The notes beneath the pieces are model-generated. The model had not been told where the DNA came from, made no database searches, and was given only the letters and a program-made list of their open reading frames with translations. From the NCBI GenBank assembly GCA_949317995.1, contig OX439041.1:47167269-47231268 (forward strand): 64,000 nucleotides of DNA, written 5' to 3'. A program made the translations under genes and the position numbers. This document shows positions 48,839 through 59,650 of this stretch, piece by piece (the stretch's first letter is position 1; every line of letters starts with the position of its first letter). The stretch comes from Acholoe squamosa (lineage: Eukaryota; Annelida; Polychaeta; Phyllodocida; Polynoidae).

Positions 48839-48843
48839 ATTGT

Positions 48844-49439
48844 GGATAGTTTTAGTACACGGCCCATCCCCATCCCAGCCAAGAGGGGGGCGGGGGTCAG
48901 AACAATTTATAAAATGAATAGAAACCAGGATTTATTCACAAACTTACTTTAAAAAGCACGAGATAATGTCCAGATCCCCCCCCCCCAGACCATCTAGAAT
49001 ATGTTCGGATTGTGATGCTTTTGATGCGAAACCAACCCACATTTAAGCTCCCCATCGAAGTGTAGTCGTCAGTGATAGTGAAATACGCCCCTGACTAGAT
49101 AAAACCTGGACTACCTATACAAAGTGAAGGGCATCGGTATACGCTGAAGGAGATCAATTACAGTAAATGTAACCTTTTCTCTACATTCGCACCAAATAGA
49201 GTGCGGACGTCTAATAACGTTCAGTAATTCTGTAAGTTTACTTTGAGAGTGAGCTGCTCTGCTACGCCATCGTGTGGATCGTTTGCGAACCCCCTCTCAC
49301 AGGGCCTGGGACCGATGCGGGAAATCTGTGCTGAGGGCTACAGGATTGCAACGAAAATGATCTTTGAGATCGCGCCTTTTCCAGCCAACCAAGCAATCAT
49401 TTCCACTCAAATTACACTAACTGGATAAATATTACAAGC
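48844..49439. other. Non-coding DNA, nothing recognised
   Basis: No supported features; a C10 run lies at 48977-48986. Confidence 0.4.
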
Positions 49440-49620
49440 ACTCTCCATCCTGACACGTGCGCGCGAGCTCATTACGCCCCACCGTCGCTCTGGGATTACC
49501 GCGCCGAAAGTCGTCTGCTCGCGTCTGCTCCCAGAAGCGCGCCAAAATAGGTGTCCAGATGGCGGGAAACAAAGCGGCACGGGCCGGGGCCGCCTGGGGA
49601 CCATGCCAGCGGTGGGGGAG
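49440..49620 (+). promoter_or_regulatory. Small CpG-rich segment with E2F-like sites
   Basis: A 180-base stretch is far richer in CpG than its surroundings (GACACGTGCGCGCGAGCTC, TTACCGCGCCG and so on). It holds an E-box CACGTG, GCGCGCCAAAA (about 49537) and GGCGGGAAAC (49561), both E2F-like. An ORF runs through on each strand, but none is recognisable. A promoter or an unmethylated regulatory element is plausible. Confidence 0.35.
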
Positions 49621-50303
49621 GCCCAGTATGACCAACCCCCACTGTAAAGGCACGTTAATAACCTATTGTCTGCTGTTAGGGCATTCCTTTTGATGGCTTT
49701 TGAAATCCTTTATGTCTGAGTGAAGGTTCAGTGGAGTGGTAACTTAAAACCGCGGGATTCCACAACAAGAACAACATGCCACAACATGAGTGTGCTTGAG
49801 TTGTTTAAATAACACCTGTGAGGGTCTAGGCAGCCATATGCTCCTTGTTTGTACTGATTAGTATTGTTTGATTGATGGAATATGGACGATATCAGGTGGA
49901 ATAACATGTTCCTCGTATAAAAATATGACGTTTATATGATGCCTAGCAGAAAATATAATATATAGATTAAGTCAACATCTGAATTCATAACAAGCCAAAC
50001 AAAAATAATTCCGATAACGTCTGATGTTTTCTAATAATGGTAATATACATCTAACGTACCAGGCATTTACTGTTTCTAAAATACACTCAGTCACGTGACA
50101 GGGCTTTGTTCTTTATATAAAAGTCTGCATCAACCAGTGCTGCATGGCATCTGAAAACTATTGTCTATGCAGGAGGGGAAAACCCGTTGCGAAAGCAACA
50201 CACGATCTTATATTTTAGGATGTAATAAAATTATCTACTTATTATTGACTGCAATTTGCGAGGTGTATACGTACTCTCGTATCACCATACAAAGTATCAT
50301 ACC
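49621..50303. other. Non-coding DNA, nothing recognised
   Basis: No supported features in this interval. Confidence 0.4.
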
Positions 50304-50510
<207 letters not shown>

Positions 50511-50570
50511 TTTACTAGAGCTACACTGTGGGGTTTTTATAAGTACAACGCTACGTTGTGGGGTCATTTC

Positions 50571-50598
50571 TTGCTTGTGGGGTTGACCCCACAAGCAA
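50571..50598. repeat. Perfect 12-bp-arm palindrome
   Basis: TTGCTTGTGGGG (50571-50582) and CCCCACAAGCAA (50587-50598) around TTGA. It sits at the point where nearby GTGGGGT words (50526, 50557, 50580, 50624) on the left switch to CCCCACA words on the right, so the whole neighbourhood is a loose inverted array. Confidence 0.9.
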
Positions 50599-50750
50599 TG
50601 TGCTTAAAATGGTTCAAAATGACCTTGTGGGGTGCACGTGAAGAGATCGTGGTACAACCCCACAATGATCGTGTCTGTCAGACAGACCCCATTAGTCTGT
50701 GCATATTACAGACAGTATCACCACCTACTGCCCCCTAGTGAGTAATACAC

Positions 50751-50910
50751 ATTGCACCCCACATGTTCAGACGCAATGACCCCATAACGACAGACATAAC
50801 ACCCCACATGCACAGACGTAATAACCCCTATAGCGACAGACATTGCACCCCACATCTTCAGACACAGTAACCCCATAACAACAGATGATTGCACCCCGTG
50901 TATTCAGTAA
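50751..50910 (+). repeat. 45-46-bp tandem repeat, ~3.5 units
   Basis: ATTGCACCCCACATGTTCAG-type units start at 50751, 50796, 50842 and 50888. Each contains a CAGACG/CAGACA word, then TAACCCCATAACGACAGA. Related CCCCACAATG words continue to about 51475. Confidence 0.85.
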
Positions 50911-51483
50911 CTGAGACAGTTAGTTCCAATTTGAAGATTGCCTGATAGCCCTTGCGATAAGCTTCGATTTGCACCCGGTCCCGTGTCTCTAAGTTCAATG
51001 GTTCACGGGTTAGAGCAAAAACAAACAGTTCTTTGACGGGCCCCATCACGCAGCGGAGGCACTTTTCCCCAAATAGTCCTACAGTGAGCAGATGAAGCCT
51101 GCATCATGTAGGTGCAAGAGTGAATGCCCACTGAGCCATGATCCAGTGTCCAAGCCCAATAGCACAGCCAGAAACTCATATTTTGAATAGGGACTCTTTT
51201 ACGATACTTCCGCTAAAACTTTCAAAACTAAATATCTCAGCAACCGCTGGTCCGATCGCCTTGATCTTAGGTGCGTTTCGAAGCCCATGAAAGCTACTTT
51301 CTTGTTTTGCCATTTGATGAAATATATTCCTGAATAACAATATGACCCCACTATATTCAGACATTTTTTACCCCATAATGTACATATGTACATGTATGAA
51401 ATGTGCACCCCACAATGATCGATTGTACCCATTACCCAACCCCACAGTGCCCAGACCAAATTTTTCCCCACAACGTAACTCTC

Positions 51484-51545
51484 GTCTGTCGGGCTGTCTG
51501 TCTGTCTGTCTGTCTGTCTGTATGTCTGTCTGTCTATCTATCTAC
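51484..51545 (+). repeat. (TCTG)n microsatellite
   Basis: A TCTG run with GGGCTG at its left end and TCTA units at its right end. The GTCGGGCTGTCTGTC head is also present inside the run at 50304-50510, so the two tracts probably share an origin. Confidence 0.95.
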
Positions 51546-51759
51546 CTGTATTTTTTCTTTCTTTCTCTCTTTCACTCTTGTTTTCTTTTCATTTCTTAAA
51601 GCTGCAGTGTTTTACACATTGTGCATCTTAGCCAGGTAGGTAGACGATCCGCCTTCATGTCTCTCACTGTGCGTCTTTATGCCTCTCACTGTGCGCGCTA
51701 AAGTTCCAAGACAATGTGGACAATTATCTAGTTCCCTCACGTTCCTTTACCTTCGTCAT

Positions 51760-51940
51760 GTGTGTCGCCAAATGAAGCGGGAAATGACGTCACTGAGATC
51801 AGGACGAGTCACAAAGAGGTCAACGGGACTCGGGGTGACCACCATTAGAACGGTCTCAGGTGGTCGACCATTGTTCTCGTAGTCTCTAGCAGTTTCCCGC
51901 CATTTCTCGCGCGGATGTTGTCTGCCTGTTTGACGTGATC
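51760..51940 (+). promoter_or_regulatory. E2F-like and CRE motif cluster
   Basis: AAGCGGGAAATGACGTCACT places an E2F-like GCGGGAAA next to a perfect CRE (51785-51792). 100 bases on, AGTTTCCCGCCATTTCTCGC combines an inverted E2F-like site with a CGCCATTT (YY1-like) word. A second CRE lies at 52121-52128. This is the best promoter-like combination in the window, but no gene start is recognisable. Confidence 0.4.
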
Positions 51941-52205
51941 CATCACTCGACGTCAGGTCCTATTGTTTCGGCGACGTGCTTTCGGCGCTGATGGGGGAGG
52001 GGAGATAGGGCGGCGATTAGCTCATGTAAATGAGTGGTAATCAAGTTTTGATATGTCGATTAAATCGTCGCAGATGAGGCAGACACCGAGATTCTAGTGA
52101 GGGGGAGAAGGTTGGAGAAGTGACGTCATTGAATGTGAACAGTCATTTATCACTCATTTCTGGAGAGCACAGAGAAAACAAACTGGTCAGGTGAAAACCA
52201 GTGTG

Positions 52206-53224
<1,019 letters not shown>

Positions 53225-53325
53225 GGTGTGTGGGCGCATATGTGCACCACACAATGTCATATCTGAGGGGATAGAAAAGAGGAGATATAGACCCTTTTAA
53301 GTGGGCTAGGGAAGCCCATTAATGG
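53225..53325 (+). repeat. SINE 3' half, copy 3 of the GTGAGTGA family
   Basis: GGGCGCATATGTGCACCACA, then GATAGAAAAGAGGAGATATA and GACCCTTTTAAGTGGGCTAG match 13195-13285 closely. The head of the SINE is absent; a T9 tract precedes the match, which suggests 5' truncation or a rearranged copy. Confidence 0.75.
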
Positions 53326-53346
53326 TGGAAACGTGTTATAAGGGCA

Positions 53347-53465
53347 ATATATAATGAATAGACTTGCACTCGTTGGCTTCAGGGGTTTTATATAAGCATT
53401 CGCCTACGGCTCATGCTTATATCACCCCCTGAAGCCAACTCGTGCAAGTCTATTCATCATATATT
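53347..53465. repeat. 119-bp palindrome (53-bp arms)
   Basis: Left arm 53347-53399 and right arm 53413-53465 are inverted copies with few mismatches around TCGCCTACGGCTC. The arms contain CACTCGTTGG facing CCAACTCGTG, exactly as in the palindrome at 382-534, followed in both by an AGGGGTT word at a similar distance; the centre resembles the one at 6723-6826. Confidence 0.85.
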
Positions 53466-54436
53466 TCATCCTTAGTCGTGCAGAGTTCAGTCGAGGCGTT
53501 CGGAGTACGGCCGAGGAATCAATGCTGGTTTGTAAGGCCATCTCCCATTAGTCCTCCCCATGTAGGTCAATGTTGATCCTGTAGTGAACTTACTACCCTC
53601 CCAAGCCTAGTTAGTGACTGGTACCTAGCCAGACCTGGCTGGGTGGGAAGGGGGTGGAGGGAACAAGCTAAGGTGGTGTAGTTAGCGTTCAAGGTCACCC
53701 CCACCCACAATGCACTGCATATGGTTAGAAAACCGCTGCCCGAACGCCTCGACTGAGTTATCAAAATCAGACTGCTCCATTTGATAAGCTGGTAGTGGGC
53801 AAGCACAGGTAATAGGCTGACACAAGCGCAAATAGCGTGTCCGACACCTATCCACTTGCCAATCATATTGTCAATAGAGTGGTGCCACCTTGTGTGTCGT
53901 ACAGGAACACGAAGATCGTTACAGCAGGCCTTCAGCCACGCTAAAGGGGCAGGAGATATTAAAAACACCCCTTGTGTTTTAAAGTATATAGCTAGATGTC
54001 AGTACTCAGAATCATTTATCTCTTGGAATTTTTGTTCTATAGCCTTACTAGACGCTGGGATTTTGTAGTGCAATTTAGATAAAGAAAATGTGATTTGGAG
54101 AGCACTTCAAAGGTGTCCAATGAGGTTACTATAGTCATGCACTTTTTTACTCATTGTCTAATCTCAGGTTCTATCCATGATTTCTTTGTCTTTGAGATAA
54201 AAATTTGTATCAAACAGTCACACTTTGCTTTTTTAGACCTTGTGCTGTGTGGCCCTTTTAATGTTGAAGGTCATGACAAAAACTGTCTAAAAATCTAGGC
54301 GAAATAGTGCTCTATACAACATTTATGTATGCCCCTTATCACCGTCCCATTCGAATGGTCATTGACTTAGAAAAAAACTGATATAGCAATACTTTAATTG
54401 GTTTGAATAGTTTTATTACCTTTTTGAATTTGCTTC
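53466..54436. other. Non-coding DNA, nothing recognised
   Basis: GAGGCGTTCGG at 53490 is mirrored by CCGAACGCCTCGAC at 53740, which suggests a weak inverted pair. No gene recognised; the 133-codon minus-strand ORF 53567-53968 has no family features. Confidence 0.35.
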
Positions 54437-54444
54437 CTCTATCA

Positions 54445-54857
54445 GTACAAGATGCAAAGTTACGAAAATGTCAACGAACAAAAAGAAATGAGTGAACCAG
54501 GTAGAAAAAGTAAGATTTGTTAAAGTAGAACGTACCATGGTGTCGAGTCTGTTGATGTACAACATTGTTCAGAGGTTACATTGCCTTCATATGCAGGCTA
54601 TTAGAAGATCAAGACTGATTTTGTACTTCTGTCAGGTAGATCAGTGTAGAAGTGGACGGTATTTGCCGTGTCAATGTAGTGACTAGTGAAACCAAACAAT
54701 GTATGAAACTCCATCAAATACAAGCAGAGCAAAATGTTGGTATGGAATGCGAATACGAAAGATTCAGTGGTACACTTTGTGAAGGCATAGCATCTATTGT
54801 TCACAATAACAATGTCGACCATGAGACATCTTTAATTGATCCCAATATGTGTCTATG
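54445..54857 (+). pseudogene. Possible decayed coding fragment, unidentified
   Basis: One frame is nearly open from ATG at about 54451 with three stops, and a second frame continues from 54652 to a stop at 54857 (68 codons, Cys- and Glu-containing, ending NVDHETSLIDPNMCL). The amino-acid composition looks protein-like rather than repeat-like, and the two frames abut, as after a single indel. I cannot name a family; it may be transposon debris or chance. Confidence 0.25.
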
Positions 54858-55393
54858 ACATGACCAATATGGAGAGCAACACATAGGCTATATACCCCCT
54901 CCCCTTATGTGTGTATAGCTGATCACTGGTTATTAATTCTTAGTATACCCATAAATGCAGGATATTTAAGATTATATAGTGGGTTTAAATCATTGCATCT
55001 ACATACATGTTGTGCCCTATAACGTTATTAGGAATCTAATAAGTTCCTATCCTGGCCATAGGCTGTTATCGTTGTGGCATAGTCGACAGTTTCTGGGATA
55101 GATAATGCACTCTAGAGCAATGATGTGTCTGCCCGGGGGTATCTGGTTCAACTCATGGGGTGGATTTACGTTTAAGTTAGAATTCATCGTTGCCAGTCTA
55201 GATATGAGATACATTACAAGGCGTTGGATCTTGTGTAAATGTACTGTGAGAAACATCAATGTGAAGTCCTACTGAGTCACTGCTGATAACAGAGCTGTAA
55301 GGTGGGGGTGGTATATCCATCACTACCTGTAGCATCTGCTCCTGGGGCTCCTTAACCCCTGCAGGCACAGGGTATCGGAGCTCTAGCCGCCTG
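54858..55393. other. Non-coding DNA, nothing recognised
   Basis: No supported features in this interval. Confidence 0.4.
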
Positions 55394-56336
55394 CAGGGGC
55401 GGATCCAGGGGGGTCCTGGGGGTCAGGACCCCCCCCCCCTTGGGCCCACCTAAGGTGTGCACTTTGTATACCCCCATTCATGGCCCCTATCTCTCTTTCA
55501 TATGGTTTTATTGTTTGTGAATTTTACAATTTATGACTCTACAGTATCTAGAATCTATAAAATTTCAACAAAATTTTCTAACATGACCCAATGTGCACCA
55601 GTGAGTCCACATAGGCATCAGGTGTGCCTTATGCATGGGATACTATGTTTCGTCCCACAGGTAATTTTCTATTAGATGTATATCCCATTAAAATTTTATT
55701 GATCACTTGGGGTGCATCAAAATACTGTGTGCTGTAATGAGTTGACATCTTTTTTTTTGGTGAAATTTCAAGGTTTTCTTGATGGTAGGCTCCAAATCAC
55801 TTTCAAATAAAACTACTAGATTCACACCCAATGATACAGAAATTCCTTAGATGTTTAGAGTCCTTAGCGTTTAAAACCAATATTTCAACAAATTTCTTGG
55901 GGGACGAGCAGTCAAAACTCTATCAAAGAACAATTTATGGTATCAGGACATAAATTTGCATCCCTTTCCTATACCAAAACATTTTAAATATAGGTTTGAT
56001 GATTATGTTATAAGATTTTCTTTGGGAATGACCCAAAGCTCCACCAGTGCATAAACATACTCCTGATGGTACACCAAAATGCTTTAAACTTCAAGGTTTA
56101 ACATCATTTTTCAAAAAACTTCTCAGGAACAATATCTAAATAATACTACATTCACATCTGAGGCTAGTTGAAGCCCTTGAACTCAGGATTTTGACATCTA
56201 TATTTCAATTTTTTTCTTAAGGGACCAGCCCCTAAAACCTCACAAAGGATAAAGCATTACCACATAAGATTTGCATCCCATTCATGGAAACCTGCCCACC
56301 CTAGGTTTACACCAAAATGCTTTCAAATTTGGAGTT

Positions 56337-56401
<65 letters not shown>

Positions 56402-56743
56402 TTTCTAGGGGACATGCCAAGTCTTCCTAAAACACCATTATGCAATTAAAATTCAATAAGATTTCCATTCTCGGTTCTCATATTCATGGGTTTACTGCTG
56501 ATGATACACCAAAATGCTTTACTGGATTGGGATCTAGAAATGCATCAGAATGCACTGTTTAATGTCCAGATTTTAACATTTTCTTGGGGGGGGCATGCCC
56601 CCAAACCCCCCTAGGTATGTCACGGTGCTGCGCTTGCAACGTCACGCCGTTGAACTTGCGACATCGTGGTGCTGTGCTTGTGGCATTACCCCCATAAACC
56701 AGGGTTGGACCCTACCCCTTTCCAAATCCTGGATCCGCCCCTG
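55394..56743. mobile_element. 1.35-kb hAT-like non-autonomous element
   Basis: The ends CAGGGGCGGATCCAGG and CCTGGATCCGCCCCTG are inverted, and this terminus is typical of hAT elements in many animals. The interior has no transposase; it holds repeated words such as CACCAAAATGCTTT (at least four times), the AT run at 56339-56397 and a C9 run near the left end. An 8-bp duplication was looked for and not found, so a flank may have changed. It ends about 260 bases before the retroelement ORF1. Confidence 0.7.
56339..56397. repeat. (AT)n microsatellite inside hAT-like element
   Basis: An AT dinucleotide run of 59 bases, probably expanded after insertion of the host element. Confidence 0.98.
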
Positions 56744-57001
56744 CACCTCATACCCTGGAGGACCTGTTTGTTTGAAAACTATTTGGGCTGCACCAGTCTC
56801 TGCCCCAGATGCTCTAAATTTGTTATTTACACGTTTGGACCACCTTTGACATACACAGAATACCAGGAACATGGCGGCACTTGGTTAAGACAGGTTGACG
56901 ACAGGGCTGCACAATTTTGACTATTTTTTAGTGATTAAGTCAATAGGAAGCCAACAAACTGGATACACACCTCCATAAACATACCAAGTAGCAAGTACAC
57001 C

Positions 57002-58321
57002 ATGTCTTCAAACAGAGAAAGATCCAATACAAGGAAAAAATCCAAAGATTTGGTACCGTTGGGTGCATCGCTACAAGACCTCATTGCAGCTGTCAACAAC
57101 ATAAACAAACATTTGTCAACGGTTGAAGAGACCCAATGTGACATCAAGCAGAGTATTGACAGCTTTAAGGAGTCAAAAGATGGCCTAAACGACACAACTG
57201 CTAACATCAACAATACCCTAGAGGGAATACAAGCAAGACTTACCTCTGAAGGTACACTTGAGACGGTGTCAACGACTGTCAACAACACCGGGGAGGCCAT
57301 GACAGCTCATACAGAAAATCTAAAGGCCCAAACGGACTTACTGCTTAAACACTCATGTAGGTTTGAAAAATTTGATGAAGAAATTAAAAAGAAAATTGTG
57401 ATCATAAAAGGACTGGAGGAATCAGAAGGAGAAAATTTATTAGAAAAGATGGCAAAATTATTTAGGGATGTATGCGCAGATTGGGACAATGAATCTGCGC
57501 GAATCTGTGATCCAACCTTCCGGCCAATTAAACTTGTCTTTAATAATATCTATTCTAAAGGTAAATTGATGAAATTGTTAAAGAATCTCAAAGGGAAAGA
57601 CCTCTACAAGCATGTATCAGTCAGAGACGAACTGGGTGAAGTAGAAAACCGTGAGTTCAACGATTTAAGGGCCATGCATTACCTCACCAAGAGGCTTGGT
57701 TACAGTACCCGACTATGACAGCGAAGGCTTATACTGGAGAATAAGTCCTACGGACATAACCAATTGCACCAACTACCATACCAGGACTTGACAATGCAAA
57801 AAGCCTATGAAGCAGAGACTCCTGATGGTCTCATGTTTATATCTCACCACCATAAACTTTCCAATCTTTATTATTGTGAGATGGAGTATAATGGTTTTGA
57901 GTATAATAGCTCAGCAGGCATTTCAAGTTGCAAAAGCCCGTGCCTGTGGATATAAGGACCTAGCAGCAGCCCTGATGAAACTGTATGACCCCGTGGAAAT
58001 AATGCAACAAGCCAAAAAGAATGGAACAAGCAGGCTGAATCAACCATGGAAGCAATTAATAAGAAAAAGTTCAGCATCCACTACATGAAGGACTATTTAG
58101 CCTCAACTAAAGATAAAAATTTGTATGAGGCCAGTTTCCACCCTGTGTGGGGTGTAAAGATGCATTTTGGGCTTGCTGACCAGTGTACTGCAGGAAATTA
58201 TAAAGGAGAAAACCTCATGGGCCAAATACTACAACGAGTACGTGAAAAACTGACCACTGAACCAGACCAGGACACATCTAGAGAGCCAATGCCAGGACTA
58301 GAGGAAGATCAAGGAAATTGA
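57002..58321 (+). pseudogene. Retroelement ORF1: coiled coil, RRM-like, NADAR domain (broken)
   Basis: The first 238 codons are open from ATG 57002 to a TGA at 57716. Seen: basic N-terminus (RERSNTRKKSK), a heptad-rich coiled coil at about 22-120, an L1-ORF1-like RRM/CTD at about 128-230 (KIVIIKGLEESEGENLLEKM, FRPIKLVF, VSVRDELG). The same frame continues past the TGA into LSNLYYCEMEYNGFEYNSS, a frame change near 57910 leads to AQQAFQVAKARACGYKDLAA, and another near 58015 leads to MEAINKKKFSIHYMKDYL, LYEASFHPVWGVKMHFG and GENLMGQILQRVREKL. These are the successive conserved blocks of the NADAR/YbiA superfamily. NADAR proteins act on ADP-ribose derivatives, and some remove ADP-ribose from guanine. 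The protein should bind the element's RNA; the role of NADAR here is unknown. At least three lesions make this copy dead. The alternative, two unrelated fragments, is less likely because the frame carries through the first stop. Confidence 0.75.
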
Positions 58322-58654
58322 TCTTGTTTCACTATTTGATACTCAGAGATATTCTATTATTATGTTGTATTGTTTTATAACTTCTCATGTACCTTGTGTG
58401 CATATGTAATGTTCTTTGTATGTATTTTGTATGTGCATAAAGCCACCAGAGTCTAACTGCCTAACCTGATTAATTATCTTCATGGGTAGCCATAAGAGCT
58501 GTCAACCTGTGGTGGGAGGGGGCGGGGTAACATTGTCTTTTCCTCTATCTATGGGTATTTGGGTTGGGATATTGTATGGTAGTGTGTACACCGGTCACCA
58601 GGGAGGAGGGGCACGTCAAGTTTTGTGAGTTCATCCCACCTGATAGCTTTGGAA
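58322..58654 (+). other. Spacer between ORF1 and endonuclease ORF
   Basis: About 330 AT-rich bases without a coding signal; a G-rich patch at 58510-58526. Minus-strand ORF 58545-58784 is a shadow of the endonuclease region. Confidence 0.4.
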
Positions 58655-59500
58655 TATGTATACCACAATACCTTGTATGTCTATAAGAAACAAATTTAAG
58701 AAAGGTCTTTCTGTAGTGTATATGAATGTTAGAAGTGTGCAGAATAAATTTTCTAAAGTTAAGGAAGAATTTGATAATAGCCACATTGATATTATCTTTT
58801 TTTCTGAAAACGGCTAAATGAACCAGATTGCAGTGACCTGTACAGTTTTCCCATACTGAAAACCCTCCAGATCTTTAAACTCGTCAGATTGAGGACCTAT
58901 GGTCATCAGAAGAGGTACAGAGAGAGGGCAGCACCTTACAGGGAGTGAAATCCCTTAGTCCTCATCTCCCCAGTATGAGGCTATGGCATTCTGTTGACAA
59001 TATGTAACAAATACACAAGGTGGCAGGTATGTGCCACTCATGTTTGATGATTAGGCCTTCAGTTTTCAACTGAAGGTCTTCACCGCTGAGGACTTTAGGT
59101 GCTCAAGTTGACGATGCCCAAAACTACAGCTTTGGGTAGCCAGATTGAGGATCCAAGGTGGTCAGCACCAAGGTTGTCACTCTAGGAGGTCTATGTGCCC
59201 ATGTGGGTGAAGGTTTATCTTGCTCTGTCAATATGTTCCAGCATTTAAATAGAATGGAAGAACATATAGAGATACAATGGTTACAATCAGCCACTGGTTG
59301 TTCTAAAAAATGTATTATATGTAGGCCACCGTCTGGCAGCTTAGTCGAGTTCGGCAATACGGTTAGAGCAAATCGAAAATTTAGATAGCTACAATGTTTT
59401 TGTCTTTGGGGATTTCAATGTGAATGTACTGGTCAATACTCTTGAAAAAAAATCTTCTTATAGAGACTTTTGGTCACCTGAACCGCTGATAAAAATAATT
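58655..59500 (+). pseudogene. EEP (LINE-type) endonuclease segment, broken
   Basis: After an in-frame stop, a frame starting near 58655 gives GLSVVYMNVRSVQNKFSKVK and IDIIFFSE, the N-terminal Asn and catalytic Glu blocks of exonuclease-endonuclease-phosphatase domains of non-LTR elements. An indel near 58815 changes frame. After about 250 bases of unclear sequence the domain resumes: GGLCAHVGEGLSCSV (about 59180), HIEIQWLQ, CIICRPPSGSLVEF (to about 59350), another indel, then NVFVFGDFNVNV (about 59390-59430), the GDFN motif. The C-terminal quarter of a normal EEP domain, with its final His, is not seen. The direct words AGATTGAGGA at 58889 and 59142 may bound an insertion in the gap. Known role: nicking target DNA to prime reverse transcription. 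This copy is inactive. Confidence 0.72.
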
Positions 59501-59649
59501 CACTAGAATTACCTGTCGAAGACTCTGCCAATGGTTATAGCACCTCCTGTATTCCTGAGGTAGTCGATTATCCAATTTGCACCGATACAAACTGTGAATT
59601 TTCTGATTCTAGCGTGTCTGTAGGTCAAGGTCATTGCGCCAGCAGTAAT
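59480..59649 (+). pseudogene. Acidic linker ORF segment, left part
   Basis: A frame one step off the GDFN frame is open here (LELPVEDSANGYSTSCIPEV, ICTDTNCEFSDSSVSVGQG) and runs right up to the hAT-like insertion. It resumes without a shift at 60641 once the insertion and one duplication are skipped. Asp/Ser-rich, several Cys; no domain recognised. It connects the endonuclease side with the reverse-transcriptase side. Confidence 0.5.
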
Positions 59650-59650
59650 T
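59643..59650 (+). repeat. Target-site duplication of hAT-like insert, left copy
   Basis: CAGTAATT, repeated at 60641-60648 on the other side of the insert. Eight bases is the standard hAT duplication, though the last T may belong to the terminus, leaving seven. Confidence 0.75.

Noticed and set aside
55386..56751. 8-bp target duplication around the hAT-like element
   Set aside because: GCCGCCTG on the left and CACCTCAT on the right do not match.
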